64,000 bases of DNA from Catonia carolina (GCA_035578175.1 JAQMRL010000022.1:2914001-2978000); one strand, 5' to 3'. Positions 34,615 through 45,667 are shown, counted from the stretch's first letter. A program made the numbers and translations. The notes: generated by a model from the sequence alone, not told the origin.

Positions 34615-35130
34615 TGTAATATAACAAATAATATTATTTAAAATCAATAAATAATTACTTTATTTTCAACTGTATTCTTGTTCCATAAACTATATTATCA
34701 TCATATAAATATTTTATATTAAACATGTATTCAATCAGTTTAACAATATGGTTTTACAATTTTTTAAAGTGTCTTGTAAATTATCCATACAACGTTTCTT
34801 CTTTGCAAACAATACATATGATAATACATAAATCTTCATCTAATATTGTCATTTATGTATTTCTAATGTATTAAATATATATAATCTTTACAATTAAGCA
34901 TCAATGTGAAGACCTCCTCCTTCCTTTCAATCTCCAGGCCCCACTAAATCATTTTTACAAAATTCTTTAACCTACTGGCCGCCTAGCAACCCGATTTTTG
35001 TTTATATCTTTTTTTAAAATTAAATTATTTTTTTTATTATTTTAATTCCACCAGCTGGGTCTATTTACATTCATTTACTTCAGACCAAAACATAAACAAA
35101 GCCAGCTATCAATGATTTTGAATCGTCACA
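34615..35130 (-). repeat. LTR (downstream), 516 bp
   Basis: Plus-strand ends are tgtaatataacaaataatat and tttgaatcgtcaca. It carries the SINE2-free version of the site occupied in the other LTR (near 35030-35045). The last 90 bp before 35130 differ from 37249-37337 at one visible position, while the middle is strongly diverged. Confidence 0.75.
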
Positions 35131-35485
35131 AATTTCCCCCCATTTAAATTTTGAAAACAAAGAGAAATTTAACCAAAATTATAATTTGAATTTTGAATTT
35201 GTTTGAAAAATTTAAATGTCATAAAATTTGGCCAAAACGTTTTAAATATAAGTTGCTAAACAGCCATACAATATTTAGACCTAACCAAATAAACTATAAA
35301 CTATAAACATAAACTATAAGCTATAAACATAACACAACAACACACAAATAACATTATGTACATTAACATCTTTTTCACATTTATTGTGATTTGTATATAT
35401 ATATACCTATATTCAGTTTCCAGTTATTTTGTTTAACACATTTATTTATAACATTCATACTTTCATAGATTAATTTGTTCATAAC

Positions 35486-36217
35486 CTATGAAATCACTTC
35501 TTTTTTGTTTATTACTTTTAAATATTTCTTGCTATTTTCTGTTAAATCAGATTTAATTTCTTTTTCCAATGAAAGATTCGTGATTACTTGACCATCTATT
35601 GTTTCTTGATTTCTTAATTCTTTCAAACCATTACCCAAATTATTTTTTGTTGATATAACTCTTATGCTACTACTTTTCTCCTCGCCCTGCACATCACTCC
35701 CGGCTGAATGACCGCTACCTTTCCTTGTCTCATCAGAATTATAAGCTGAACTGCTGCTACTGCTAATTTGTGCTGGTATTTCTTTATCATCCTCTGTTTC
35801 ATTTAAGATTGATACCCTTCGATTTACACTTCGATTTACACTACTTCTCTTTCCTTCTGGCAATTTTAAACCGTTTTGCCTGGCACTGGCATAACTACTT
35901 GTTTCTACTTCAACATTATCTTCATCTGGTTTAATATTTTCAGTTAATATTTTATCATCTTTACTACTTACTGATCCATTTTTTAATATACCTTTCCTTG
36001 ATTCTACTACAACATTATCTACCACGACTATTGTTAATTTATCCACATTATTGATTAAATTTTCTATTAAATTTTTATTCTCTTCTGCCTGTTTAGTAAC
36101 CAACAACATGAGTTGTTGTAACATGTTTGTATTATTATTATCATTATTATTATTATTATAACTATCGTCACCTACATATGTTACTCCAATATTTATTGTC
36201 TCCTGATCCATATTCAT
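35486..36217 (-). CDS. LTR-element ORF, 243 codons, Gag-like by position (uncertain)
   Basis: Intact from ATG (36217) to TGA (35486). Residues 20-30 are an Asn run (SYNNNNNDNNNTN). Residues about 32-62 (MLQQLMLLVTKQAEENKNLI, then ENLINNVDKLTI) look like a short coiled coil. The remainder is polar and probably disordered, with a Ser run (SSSSSS) and charged clusters, ending KKYLKVINKKEVIS. There is no zinc knuckle, major homology region or enzyme motif. A coiled coil followed by disorder, placed after the primer site of an LTR element, fits a Gag-like structural protein, but no residue-level similarity was recognised. The frame is open upstream except for one stop at 36251-36253, beyond which it encodes KEYV repeats, so the ancestral protein may have been longer. 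An intact ORF between diverged LTRs is unusual. Confidence 0.55.
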   Translation of the reverse strand: MNMDQETINIGVTYVGDDSYNNNNNDNNNTNMLQQLMLLVTKQAEENKNLIENLINNVDKLTIVVVDNVVVESRKGILKNGSVSSKDDKILTENIKPDEDNVEVETSSYASARQNGLKLPEGKRSSVNRSVNRRVSILNETEDDKEIPAQISSSSSSAYNSDETRKGSGHSAGSDVQGEEKSSSIRVISTKNNLGNGLKELRNQETIDGQVITNLSLEKEIKSDLTENSKKYLKVINKKEVIS

Positions 36218-36253
36218 GTCGTCAACATCAGCTCCGTCATTAAGATTCTTTTA

Positions 36254-36400
36254 CACAGATTCTTTTACATATTCTTTTACATATTTCATAAATTTTTTTA
36301 CATATTCTTTAACATATTCTTTGACATATTCTTTAACATATTCTTTAACATATTCTTTAACATATTCTTTGACATATTCTTTAACATAGGTTCTTTGACA
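36254..36400 (-). repeat. 12-bp minisatellite encoding a KEYV array
   Basis: Plus strand unit acatattctttR, about ten copies, the outer ones degenerate. On the minus strand it reads (KEYV) repeatedly in the same frame as the 35486-36217 ORF, with the only interruption a TAA at 36251-36253. It lies between the candidate primer site and the ORF. Confidence 0.85.
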
Positions 36401-36443
36401 GATTCTTTACAGATTCTGTTTCCCACAAGCTGGATGCCAAATT

Positions 36444-37337
36444 TGTAATATAACAAATAATATTCAAATCAATAAAAATAACTATTATTTTATTTAAACA
36501 GTGTTCTAATGCTTCGATTCTATATTACACATTAACAGTACATATACTTTATGTTTTCTTCTTAAATCAATTTTAATAAATGTTGTTCTACAATTTTATT
36601 TTATAATGTCTTGATTATCATTAATATAACTACTATTTATTTTTAACAGTGTTCTTTTCTTTTACAAACATTCTCTAACATTTTCTTTTCATAAATAGTA
36701 TCCTTGTTTCATTAATATATAAATATCTAGTAAATAAATTCTTAATAAGGTATAATAATTCAGAATACATGATAACGTACTGTCCCCTTTCATATCTCCA
36801 GGCCCCACTAATTACTCTTACAATTCTCCTTTACAACCTACTAGCCCTTAGCAACGCCATTTTGTTTATATCTTTTTTTTTAAATTAAATTATTTTTTAT
36901 TATTTTATTTTTGACCCACCGGGTTGGTCTAGAGGTAAAGTCGTCGCCAAAATCAGCTGTTTAACAGCTGATTTTCGGAGACGAAGGTTCCTGGTTCAAA
37001 TCCTAGCAGATATAGTTACTTTTATACGGATTTGAATACTAGACAGTGGTTACCGGTGTACTTTGATGGTTGGGGTTTAATTAACCATACTCTCTCAGGA
37101 ATGGTCGGCCTGGGTCTGTACAAGACTACATCTCATTTACACGTCATACACATCATCCTCATCTCATTGGGTCATGGGGTTGCTTATTGTTCTAAATTGA
37201 ACAGATTGCAACGTACACAAATTAGGAATAAAAAAAAAAAATTTTATTTTAATTCCACCAGCTGGGTCTATTTACATTCATTTACTTCAGACCAAAACAT
37301 AAACAAAGCCAGCTGTCAATGATTTTGAATCGTCACA
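36444..37337 (-). repeat. LTR (upstream), 894 bp including a SINE2
   Basis: Same ends as the other LTR. Without the SINE2 and one copy of its target duplication it is about 555 bp. The shared block 'tctccaggccccacta' and 'tagcaac...ttttgtttatatc' aligns with 34930-35010. Confidence 0.75.
36913..37240 (+). mobile_element. SINE2 copy inserted in an LTR, with empty site
   Basis: A tRNA-like head (gacccaccgggttggtctag), an A-box 'tggtctagaggtaa', a palindrome (aaaatcagctgtttaacag and mirror), and a B-box 'tggttcaaatccta'. The body contains 'ggatttgaatactagacagt' and it ends in about 11 A. Flanking attttatttt (36902-36911, 37241-37250) is the target-site duplication. The other LTR near 35035 shows the unoccupied sequence. 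Confidence 0.9.
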
Positions 37338-38545
37338 CCAATATTATTTTTACAAAAAAACTTCCTTTAAGCGTAAGACTATAATTATTGTTTATCATAT
37401 TTCATAATGACTTAGCCTACTTCTTTAAATTTAATTTCATAAATTGCAATATTAATTACATGGAAAATTTAATTTATATTTTTATCATTTCATTTTAATT
37501 ATAACGTAGTCTTAATAACAAGCCATAATAAATTGATGAAGGTTAATTGGAAAACAAAGACTTTCTTTTTATAAAAAGAAGTAACAAGTAAAGAGTTAAG
37601 TACAGATAAAAAAATCAACCGATCGGGAAGAAAGAAAAAAGAAGTAAAAACTTTACATCGAGTTTAATTGTGAAGTCTGGGAAATTGGAACACGAGTTAA
37701 TTTGAACTGATTCGTAGAAAAAGGAAAAACTTCGCTAATTATACACATAGTTCTTTTAGAAGACTTTTTAGATTATTTGAGTTGTCTTTATAAATGTGTG
37801 GTTCTAAATTGTCATAATTATAAAAGAGTCACTAATTAGTATTCTCTTACTTTCATCCGAATGATAATATTATTCATCATTTAACCATGAAGCTAAATAC
37901 TACTTGGAATAAATAATATTTACAAGTAATGCATAAAAATATACAAAACTTCTTTGCTAAGAAATCGGCTAACTTCTTTAATTATTTAAATTCCTAACGT
38001 TTATATTTCTTGATATAATTTAAATTTTAAGCACTGAAATTATGGTATTGAACTGTACCATCATAAAATGAACCATGAATAAATTTTTTAACAAACAGCA
38101 AACGAATAAACCAAATAACCAGATCTTGATATATTAAAACTTGATTAAATTAAAATTATAGTTAAATCACCCAGAGATTACAGAAATGCACTCGGTGTTA
38201 GAATAGGAGTACTGGTTCAGGCAGCTCTGTTTAATGAACACTGTATTTATAACGAGTGCTGAATGGTTTAAATGATATATCATCAAACACTATGAATGAA
38301 TTCTTTGGGTGAACTTTTATGTTGATATTATTTAGTCGGTCACATGAACAGTGCCAAAGTTATTGGCTGAAACAGGTTGTTCTCGTTAACTGGTTACTTC
38401 CAACAGTCAATCGATATAGTATGGACTTAATTGTCCCAGTAAATGTCAATTATCTATTATTACAGAAAATTATTTTATATTACTATTATAATAGATTTTA
38501 TTTATCTCTTTTCAAACTAAAAAATTACTGAAAATACACATTTGT
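37338..38545. other. AT-rich sequence, no feature recognised
   Basis: No assignment on either strand. Confidence 0.5.
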
Positions 38546-38937
38546 GTTGTTTAGGTCATCAGCCGAAAGGCTGGTTTAAACCTCTAGAGGCTAAACAAAT
38601 AAGTAAAACAAAGTGTGGGGTGGTTAACCATGCTTTCCTCACTGAGTAGAAAAGTATGCTTATCAGCATGCCAGGACCTCCGAGAAGTGTCTACGTTCCA
38701 CCCTGCAAATGACACCTTCACTTCATTCACCACAGGGTCTAGCTGTATAATGAAATTCATTACTCTCAGAGGAGGTAACTCTTACTAGTGTCTTTCACAA
38801 CTCTTCCTCTTTTGTTCTTAAATCTTTCAGTCATATAATTGGCTGACAATGTGATAAGAAACAGATCAATTTTTCATAGCCCTGGAACTAGCAGATCGAG
38901 TGCAAATAATTTCACTCTCTATCTACCTGTTATGAGC
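38546..38937 (-). mobile_element. SINE-A copy 5 with target-site duplication
   Basis: Minus strand 5' end 'tgctcataacaggtagatag', 3' hairpin 'ccagcctttcggctgatgac' and taaacaac. Flanks 38534-38545 (atacacatttgt) and 38938-38950 (atacacattttgt) form a target-site duplication with a one-base length difference. Confidence 0.85.
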
Positions 38938-38950
38938 ATACACATTTTGT

Positions 38951-40117
38951 ACATTACACTTATAAAAAGTTCAATACGAACGTTATAAATAAAAAACACA
39001 CGAACATTATAAACTTTGAAGAATAACATTTTTAAAAGGTTACATTAGAGGCCTGTCACTATCTTCTATTTAATTTTTGGTTCATTAATCAATCTGCATG
39101 TATCTTGAAATAAGGAAATTTTGTTTCGTAATTTTTCTATATAAGTTTTGGTATAAACCACTATGAATGAGATGTTTAGAACGTTATAAAAACTTAAATT
39201 TGAGGCATAATGTGCAAAATTGTAACTAAGATACGATATTTATTTTAGCATATATATCGATAAGCATAAGAAAGATAAGATATTTAAATTCAAAGAATTG
39301 AATTTTTCTTAAATTCTTTAGTTTCCCACTCCTGAAACGTTTTAGTCCATAAATTTACACATGTAGGTACATTAGCCAGGTTTTTTTTTAAAAATAACTT
39401 AGTACTAATGTTATGTGAGGATTTACGATAAATTAATACGAACAGTTAGGTAATTTGAGAGTTAAGGAGAAGTTATTTAATTTTCCTTTCCGAATTGTAA
39501 ATTGCCGTGGATAGATTCTTCAGTATTATTATTTAAGCGGAGCCTAAGGTGTGAAAATATCAACTTTCATAATAAAGTCCAAATTACTATAAATTTTGTG
39601 TCCTATAGCTGTTAAGACTTGTAATCCCTGACAATTTAAACTTCTTATATCAATATTATTGCCCATATAATTGAACGAAATTTAAATTGATGTAATCAAT
39701 AAATTTAAAAAAGGTTGAGTAAATTTTGCAAAACCATCCATTCACAATTTAAAAAATTCTGTAGATTATTCATTATACCAATAAAAATAATTTGGTAGGA
39801 ATATTGAAATGTAAAAAAAAAACTGAAAATGATTACTGTTGTTGATATTCCTCGTTTTTCCCTGCTACTCGGGATAAAACTTATTTAATTTTTATATTTA
39901 TTATTATAATACATTTTATTTATCTTTTTTCAAACCATATTTAATATATTTAATTATTTACTTTTAAAATACCATTTCTCTTACAGTCAATTCCGTACGA
40001 AGTTTTTGTAACCACTTTCTGATAAACTTGCAGAAAAATTGTAGGTTGATAAAATAACTTTTGAGAAGTAAATAAATTTTAAATTGTTAGTAAACATTAA
40101 TATAAAAAATGATAAAT
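38951..40117. other. AT-rich sequence, no feature recognised
   Basis: No assignment. Confidence 0.5.
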
Positions 40118-40270
40118 GGCCGCCTCCGTGGCCCAGCAGTTAGCGTACTAGAATGGAAAGCGGAGGTCCTGGGTTCTATTCCCGGCTAAGGTTTAGAAAT
40201 ATGTTAAACGCGCCGTTTCTAAATCCAAAACAGTCCCTAATAGCCAAGATGTTGATACAATTTTAAATAA
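40118..40270 (+). mobile_element. SINE3 copy
   Basis: ggccgcctccgtggcccagc has an A-box-like 'tggcccagcagttagcg', then 'ggaggtcctgggttctattc' (B-box) and ccggctaaggtttag. The 3' part 'tccctaatagccaagatgtt' ends in A/T-rich DNA. Shared with 57838. Target-site duplication unclear. Confidence 0.75.
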
Positions 40271-40431
40271 CTAAAAATACAATGTATCCGTTAATTATAC
40301 GGATTCAAATTTTCATTACTTTTAACATGAAAATTCAATGAAAAAAGTCATCGCAAAACATATTTTGATCATAGGAGAATAATTCAATAATTCATAGGAG
40401 AATAATTGTCTGAAACCTAAAAAATATAATA

Positions 40432-41213
40432 CAGAGTGATTGTTTAGTCCTGTTACCCAATTATTGTTAATGTCTGGTAATATTTTTCTAAAAAAAATAA
40501 ATTTTGTTTTGTGACACTAAGTTGGTAGCCCTACTCAACCAGTATGGATATGGCAGTGTGACTTGATTCTCCTTGAGCTGTGTAAAATTTTGTGCCATTT
40601 CCGGTCGTGCTACGAACAGAATGTCTTTTATCCTAAAACAATCTCTTGTTTAAATCTGGAGGCTGAAGCTCTAGAACTAATCGTATGTGATACGGATACA
40701 ATTTCAATTTTTTAGCAGCTTTCTGAGCACTCGAACATGATAAATCAACATGTGAGGAAAGTTTTTGTAAACTTTTCCATGGAGAATTGAGCAATCTTGT
40801 TTTCACATTCTCTTAACGTCATCTGTCAAGAGAGTTGGTCGACCACTACGTTTTCTGCTGCAAACAATACCTGCCTCTAAAAATCAGTTAGTTAGCCTAG
40901 AAATTGACTAGAATAGAGTGGAGGAACACCAAAAAATTTAATTTGAAATGATTCTTTTACACTCGCATACGATTTTGTAGCAAAATATTGTTCAAGAATG
41001 AAAACCCGTTGTTCTAGGGTAAAAGACATTCTGTTCGTAACACAACTGGAAACAGCACAAAATTTTACGCAACTCAAGGAGAATTAACTCAAACTGTCGT
41101 ATCTATACCGGTTGAGTAGGGCTACCAACTTTGTGTCACACAACAAAATATCCCTTTCTTAGAAAAAAATTACCAGACATTAACAATTGGGTAACAGGAC
41201 TAAAAAAACCCGG
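40432..41213 (-). mobile_element. mariner-like element with inverted duplication of its 5' end
   Basis: TA flanks both ends (40430-40431, 41214-41215). About 200 bp at the left (tttagtcctgttacccaatt to 'cgaacagaatgtcttttatc') match the reverse complement of the right (tttagtcctgttacccaatt to 'cgaacagaatgtcttttacc'). The arms therefore include the true terminus, the 5' leader and the first codons of the transposase. A normal element has only short inverted repeats, so the 3' half was replaced by an inverted copy of the 5' end. Between the arms lies the N-terminal part of the transposase. It cannot encode a catalytic domain. Confidence 0.8.
40640..41029 (-). pseudogene. mariner-like transposase N-terminus (DNA-binding part only)
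   Basis: From ATG at about 41029 the minus strand reads MSFTLEQRVFILEQYFATKS, then YASVKESFQIKF with PP following. This is the insect transposon helix-turn-helix domain that I know as DUF4817. After a gap it reads CSRKRSGRPTLLTDDVKR, then shifted RLLNSPWKSLQKLSSHVDLS, SCSSAQKAAKKLKLYPYHIR and LVLELQPPDLNKR. Together these are the first and second DNA-binding helices and linker of such transposases. The DDE catalytic domain is absent. At least two frameshifts; the first 61-codon frame (40892-41077) is all that stays open. Confidence 0.8.
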
Positions 41214-42109
41214 TATTTGTTTAAAAGTCATACGAACAAAACGGAAAATCGAATTCTTAATCTTTGTGCTTCTTTAATAATATATTATTTTACGAAAATC
41301 GTAAAGTACTTAGTAACTTATGGTTAAATATGCAGAAGAGAAATAACAATGTAATAATTTTTATACCTAACATATTATAGGTTTATCATGGTCAAGGAAG
41401 ATTATATCAGAAAAAAATACAACAATGGAGTCAACCTGAAAAGATCATCAAAAGAGTTTAAACTACTGAACCATCTCGTTTTTGTATTCTATCAAACTAT
41501 ATTTTCCTTCTCTTTTTAGTAAAGATAAGAAGGATCTGGGTTCAACAAACATACAACAATGAAAGGAGTTGCCGGTGTCGCTTTTTATTGACGGGACAAA
41601 TTGGAGAAACTAACAAAAAAAAAAAAAAAAAAAAAATATATAAATCACTAGAATAGAATATAAATAACGAATTATATAATTCTTTTTAAGCGTATTACAG
41701 TAAATACTAGACATATTGAAGGATTAAAGATTCATTTTTTTTATAAAATTGTCTGATGTTCAACAGTGTATTATATTATCTCTTACAAAAGTTAAAAGTT
41801 GAAATTGTTTTAACTATACAAAATGATCAACAAGATAAACTAAATTAAAATATTTTCGCATAATACCCAAACATTTTTATGTTTTTATTTATTTTCGTGA
41901 ATCACAATATTTAAAAAATTAATAAAAATTACATAAACACCTTTACGGTTTCAATAAAAATAATAATAAGCTTTCTGGGTGTATTAACAAACGATTTTAA
42001 ATTTATTAAATCGTTCAGCATTTCCATTTCAAAAATATTTTATGATTCTTACAAAATTCATCTAACTTTTATTTTATAAAATATAATGAACTAGTCGTTT
42101 AAAAAAACT
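41214..42109. other. AT-rich sequence with a poly(A) run
   Basis: An unbroken A run of about 24 bases at 41611-41634 follows a GC-richer patch (gaaaggagttgccggtgtcg). It could be the tail of a retrocopy, but no target-site duplication or source was recognised. Confidence 0.4.
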
Positions 42110-42945
42110 TGATCTGGTGTGAAACACTCATATGACTTTCTCTTGCCAATGTAGATAATGAACAACGTAACCTATGTTTAATCATGAGTAAACAATGTGA
42201 AATTAAAAACATAACCTAATTTTAATCATAAGTGAATGACGCAAAATGAAAATCAACCTCTGTAAAACTTAAAAATACGGAAATTCAGTAATTGTCCCTA
42301 AACTAGGCTCTGTAGAGAAAAATGCTAGAAATAAAAGTTGTAGGTTTCTTAATTTTCTATAACTTTGACTAATACACTTTTCTCGTAAAATGCGTACTAA
42401 AGCCACAATCTGAAAAAATCGGATGTTTTACCGTTATTAAAAAAAATACCAGAAAATCATTAAAACAAGCGTTACACAAAAAATAATGTTCGAAATAATA
42501 GTTTTATATTTAATTTTCTATAATATTAACATTTTTGTCGGAAAATTCATCCTAAGCCCGCAATCTTAAAAAAATCTTATTAATCTTTTTACAGATTTTC
42601 ATAAAAAACAGAAAATCACTAATTGTCGCTAAAATAAGCGTTGTACAGAAACATATTCGAAATAAAAGTTGTAGGGTTTTAAATATTCTACAACTTTGAT
42701 TATATACAATGTTGTTCTAAAATGTATATAGGCCTAAGGCCTCAATCTTAAAGTACCCAATTTTTTTCTACGAGAGAACAGTATCCCCAAAAACTTCAGC
42801 AAACTTGGCGCTTACCCAATCTTATAGAGCATAAAAGATGTAGTAAATGAGAGGATTTAAAAAAAACAAATTGTGAGAGCCATTTTCTCAAAAATCACAT
42901 AAGAGTTAAAAATTGCACGAATAAACTACTACTTTTTGTTTTTAT
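42110..42945 (+). repeat. repeat E, copy 3 (3'-truncated)
   Basis: Starts 'gatctggtgtgaaacactca' and ctttctcttgccaatgta as in copy 1, and has 'cagcaaacttggcgcttacc'. Ends near 'cgaataaactactacttttt', lacking the last 350 bp or so. Three internal units of about 170 bp begin at about 42325, 42490 and 42655 (cgaaataaaagttgtagg and variants), against two in copies 1 and 2. No ORF. Confidence 0.75.
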
Positions 42946-45430
42946 TTTTATTCCTTATACGTGATTCGAGAAGAACAGTACTTTTGGTAGAAAGATGTTA
43001 TTGTTTGAAGGTTTAGATTAAATATCGGACCGCAGCTAGAAAAAAGTTAGCGCCTTTGTAGTAGACCGGTTAATAGCTGAATTGGTGAATGAAAAGTGTA
43101 TGTTCGAAATAGTATCGTTACTGGACCGGTTTTGAGTTATGTTAATCATGTATACGAGTAGTAACAAGTGGTTGTGGACAGATAAAGATATTGTTTTGAT
43201 TTCTATAAAATACAATAGGCCTATTATATTGTTAGTCAAGTTTAGTAAGCTTAATTTTTCCAATTGACTTAATTTGTGTAACTGTATTTGTTAGTAGGCT
43301 AAGTTAAATTATTAATTCTGTAAAAAAAATGATTAATTTTTAAAAGTTAAAGTAATTCTGTTACAAAATCACCATACCCAGATCCCAGACGAACCGAGGC
43401 TTAAGTGTTACAATATTTTATTTAAAAAAACTTGTCACATATAGAAATTTCAAAACATATTGATTAAAATGTTTCTTCATACGCATGATATGTTTTGCAA
43501 TAATATTTATGTTCACATAATTTGGCAAACATAATTTTATCATTCACTTAAAATATGAAAATTCGATTAAATACGATACGAGTGTAGTCTTATATTATTC
43601 TGGAGACTTGGTAACGTACCTCAATGGAAGGATTATGTAGGATAGGAAATAACCTCAGCTCGATGGCGTACACAGGTATCGTAACAGCTGTAATGTCATT
43701 ACAGACAGTGTAGACGAAGTTAATGCAATAATAATGTCATTCTCTGAAGCAACGTCAATGTAATATACCAGTACAATCTATTTATTACAACCACATGTCA
43801 ATGTTTGGGGCATGGAGTAAAGTGAATCAACCGGATGGGTCGATCTGTGGGTATTAAATTAAGTTCTATAATAGGCTACAAAGATTTAAATCGATACTAT
43901 ATTTTATTAAAGGTGGAACTGAATGAAATTCAATATGAAAAGGAGAGGTGCATAAACAATAAAACAACTACTATTAATAAACAAGTAGGATACCAAAATT
44001 GTAATTTATAGAATTCGGCAACAGATGAAATATCAAAAATACATTTATTGATTCCCCTAAAATGGTACCGACAACATTGTCAACTTTCTCACAATTATTT
44101 CATCTAACCTGTGTTTTTTATTGTTGATATTGTGACGTACATCGCAATATAAGACAATGGTGTTTTGACAACGGAATTTTATATGAGTTTTAACAAGAAC
44201 AGATAATTGTTTTCCGGACTATTTGGTGGTTTACATTATCACTTGCTGACATTCTAGTAGCTATATATTAAAAAGTTTTTTTATTCCATTTGTTCTATTA
44301 TGTTTACGAATTATAATAGAATAATTATTTATTTTTTGGATTGTTCTATTATACTTTAGTGTATTTATCTATGTGAATTGTGCTTTGGATTCTTTATAAA
44401 TAACACCACCCTCTTCTCGGACAGTCAGTGTCGTTCTTAAAGTATATAAATTAAGTTAAAAACTGATTTGAAAATAATGTGTCGCGTATTGAATTAGTTT
44501 ATCAGTAACAGACAGTTAGTGTACAATTGTTATCAGATAAAAATTAAAAAATTAATTCTTATTTGATACTAAACGTTTAAATTTCTTTTGAGTAAAATAT
44601 TAGAACTGTAATTAAGTTAAGTAGCTTATCGTAATTCTCTAGTTTTTGTAACTATCTATAATAATTAATATAGTAATTAATTAATTTGTAGACTAAATAA
44701 ATATTAGTAATTATGAATTGAAAATAGAGTTTTGTTATTTATATATAAACGGATCCTGAAAAGAACGCAGAATAATATATATTGACTGTTTTGCATCCCA
44801 TATCGACCAGACAGAATTTTTTGATGTAAAATGATCTTTTTAAATAGACAGTTGGGCACTTTTTCTTTATAATTATTTTGAAGTAGTTTTCTGCAAAGAA
44901 AAATAAATATAAATTTCCCCAAAACTAAATTTTGTGAAAATTTAACTCTTTAAATTTACGTAACTTAAAGTGTCATCCAGCCTAATTTTATTTTAAAATT
45001 TAAATACTGAAGAAGATGAAATCGGCCAGAAAATTAAACAACCGAATTTTCGCTATGTCTCGGTTGTTTACCGTCCGACATTCAAAAATGAAAATCGTTT
45101 CATTCAAAACAATAAACCAAACATTTCAGATAATAGATAAAACCTTTCAACATAACTAATGATTTTTGAAAATACTGTTTTGAAAATTTCGTTTGGCCGC
45201 CATTTTGAAAAATATGGATCGTATTTTTTAATTTTTTAAAGTAAATATATATTTGTTTCAAGTTTCAATAAAAAATTCAATCCTTTCACGTGATATAATG
45301 GTTTTCCTGAAAAATACAGAATAGTGGCTACAATGAGAACGAAAGGTTAATCGACATTTTTCATAAGAAATATTTTGTTTGTTTTGGTATAGGCCTATAG
45401 AATACAAAAATGAAGCCCGCGCTAAGGCGT
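42946..45430. other. AT-rich sequence; possible LTR-end fragment near 43370-43420
   Basis: 43374-43425 (acccagatcccagacgaacc, then 'ggcttaagtgttacaatatt') resembles 60090-60135 (acccacatcccaaaacggac, then 'agataagtgtcacaatatat'), which may be an LTR end. GC-richer patches at 43600-43700 and 44400-44440 have no assignment. Confidence 0.35.
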
Positions 45431-45512
45431 TTTGAAACACCTGGTATATATCAATCTACGATTACGAGCAGTTTGAAACACCCGGTGTATATCAATCTAC
45501 GAATATGAACAG
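45431..45512. repeat. tandem duplication, 2 x about 40 bp, of a transposon-like end
   Basis: 'ttgaaacacctggtatatat' plus 'caatctacgattacgagcag' is repeated as 'ttgaaacacccggtgtatat' plus 'caatctacgaatatgaacag'. The ttttgaaacacc(c/t)ggta motif resembles the right terminal repeat of many Tc1/mariner-type insect elements. No matching left end was found. Confidence 0.6.
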
Positions 45513-45667
45513 GATCCTGTGATTTATTGGAGAATCAAGTAGACTTCAGAATATGAGCAGTGTAAAATAATGAGAATTAGTAACTAATTACTGAAATTTC
45601 GACGTCTTGTACTTTGTACTAAATAAATGTTATTTATATCTTTAATGTTTAGTTTCTATATTCCATA

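Larger units (their letters stand above)
34615..37337 (-). mobile_element. compact LTR retrotransposon, about 2.7 kb
   Basis: Direct repeats at 34615-35130 and 36444-37337 share both ends. On the minus strand they start TGTGACGATTCAAAATCA and end with ATATTACA, the TG...CA of LTRs. Just inside the downstream LTR is a polypurine tract (aaatggggggaaatt, 35131-35145). Four bases inside the upstream LTR is a tggcatccagcttgtggga candidate primer-binding site (about 36421-36439). The internal region is only 1.3 kb and holds one ORF plus an in-frame tetrapeptide array; no protease, reverse transcriptase or integrase is present. It must depend on an autonomous relative. Flanks ccac and ccaa are not a convincing target-site duplication. 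Superfamily not assigned. Confidence 0.75.

Noticed and set aside
36254..36400. CRISPR-like array
   Set aside because: Units are contiguous 12-mers without spacers, in a eukaryotic retroelement.
37032..37322. 96-codon frame (and the similar one at 60263-60463) beginning MNTRQWLPVYFDGWG
   Set aside because: Both are translations of SINE2; other SINE2 copies do not keep the frame.
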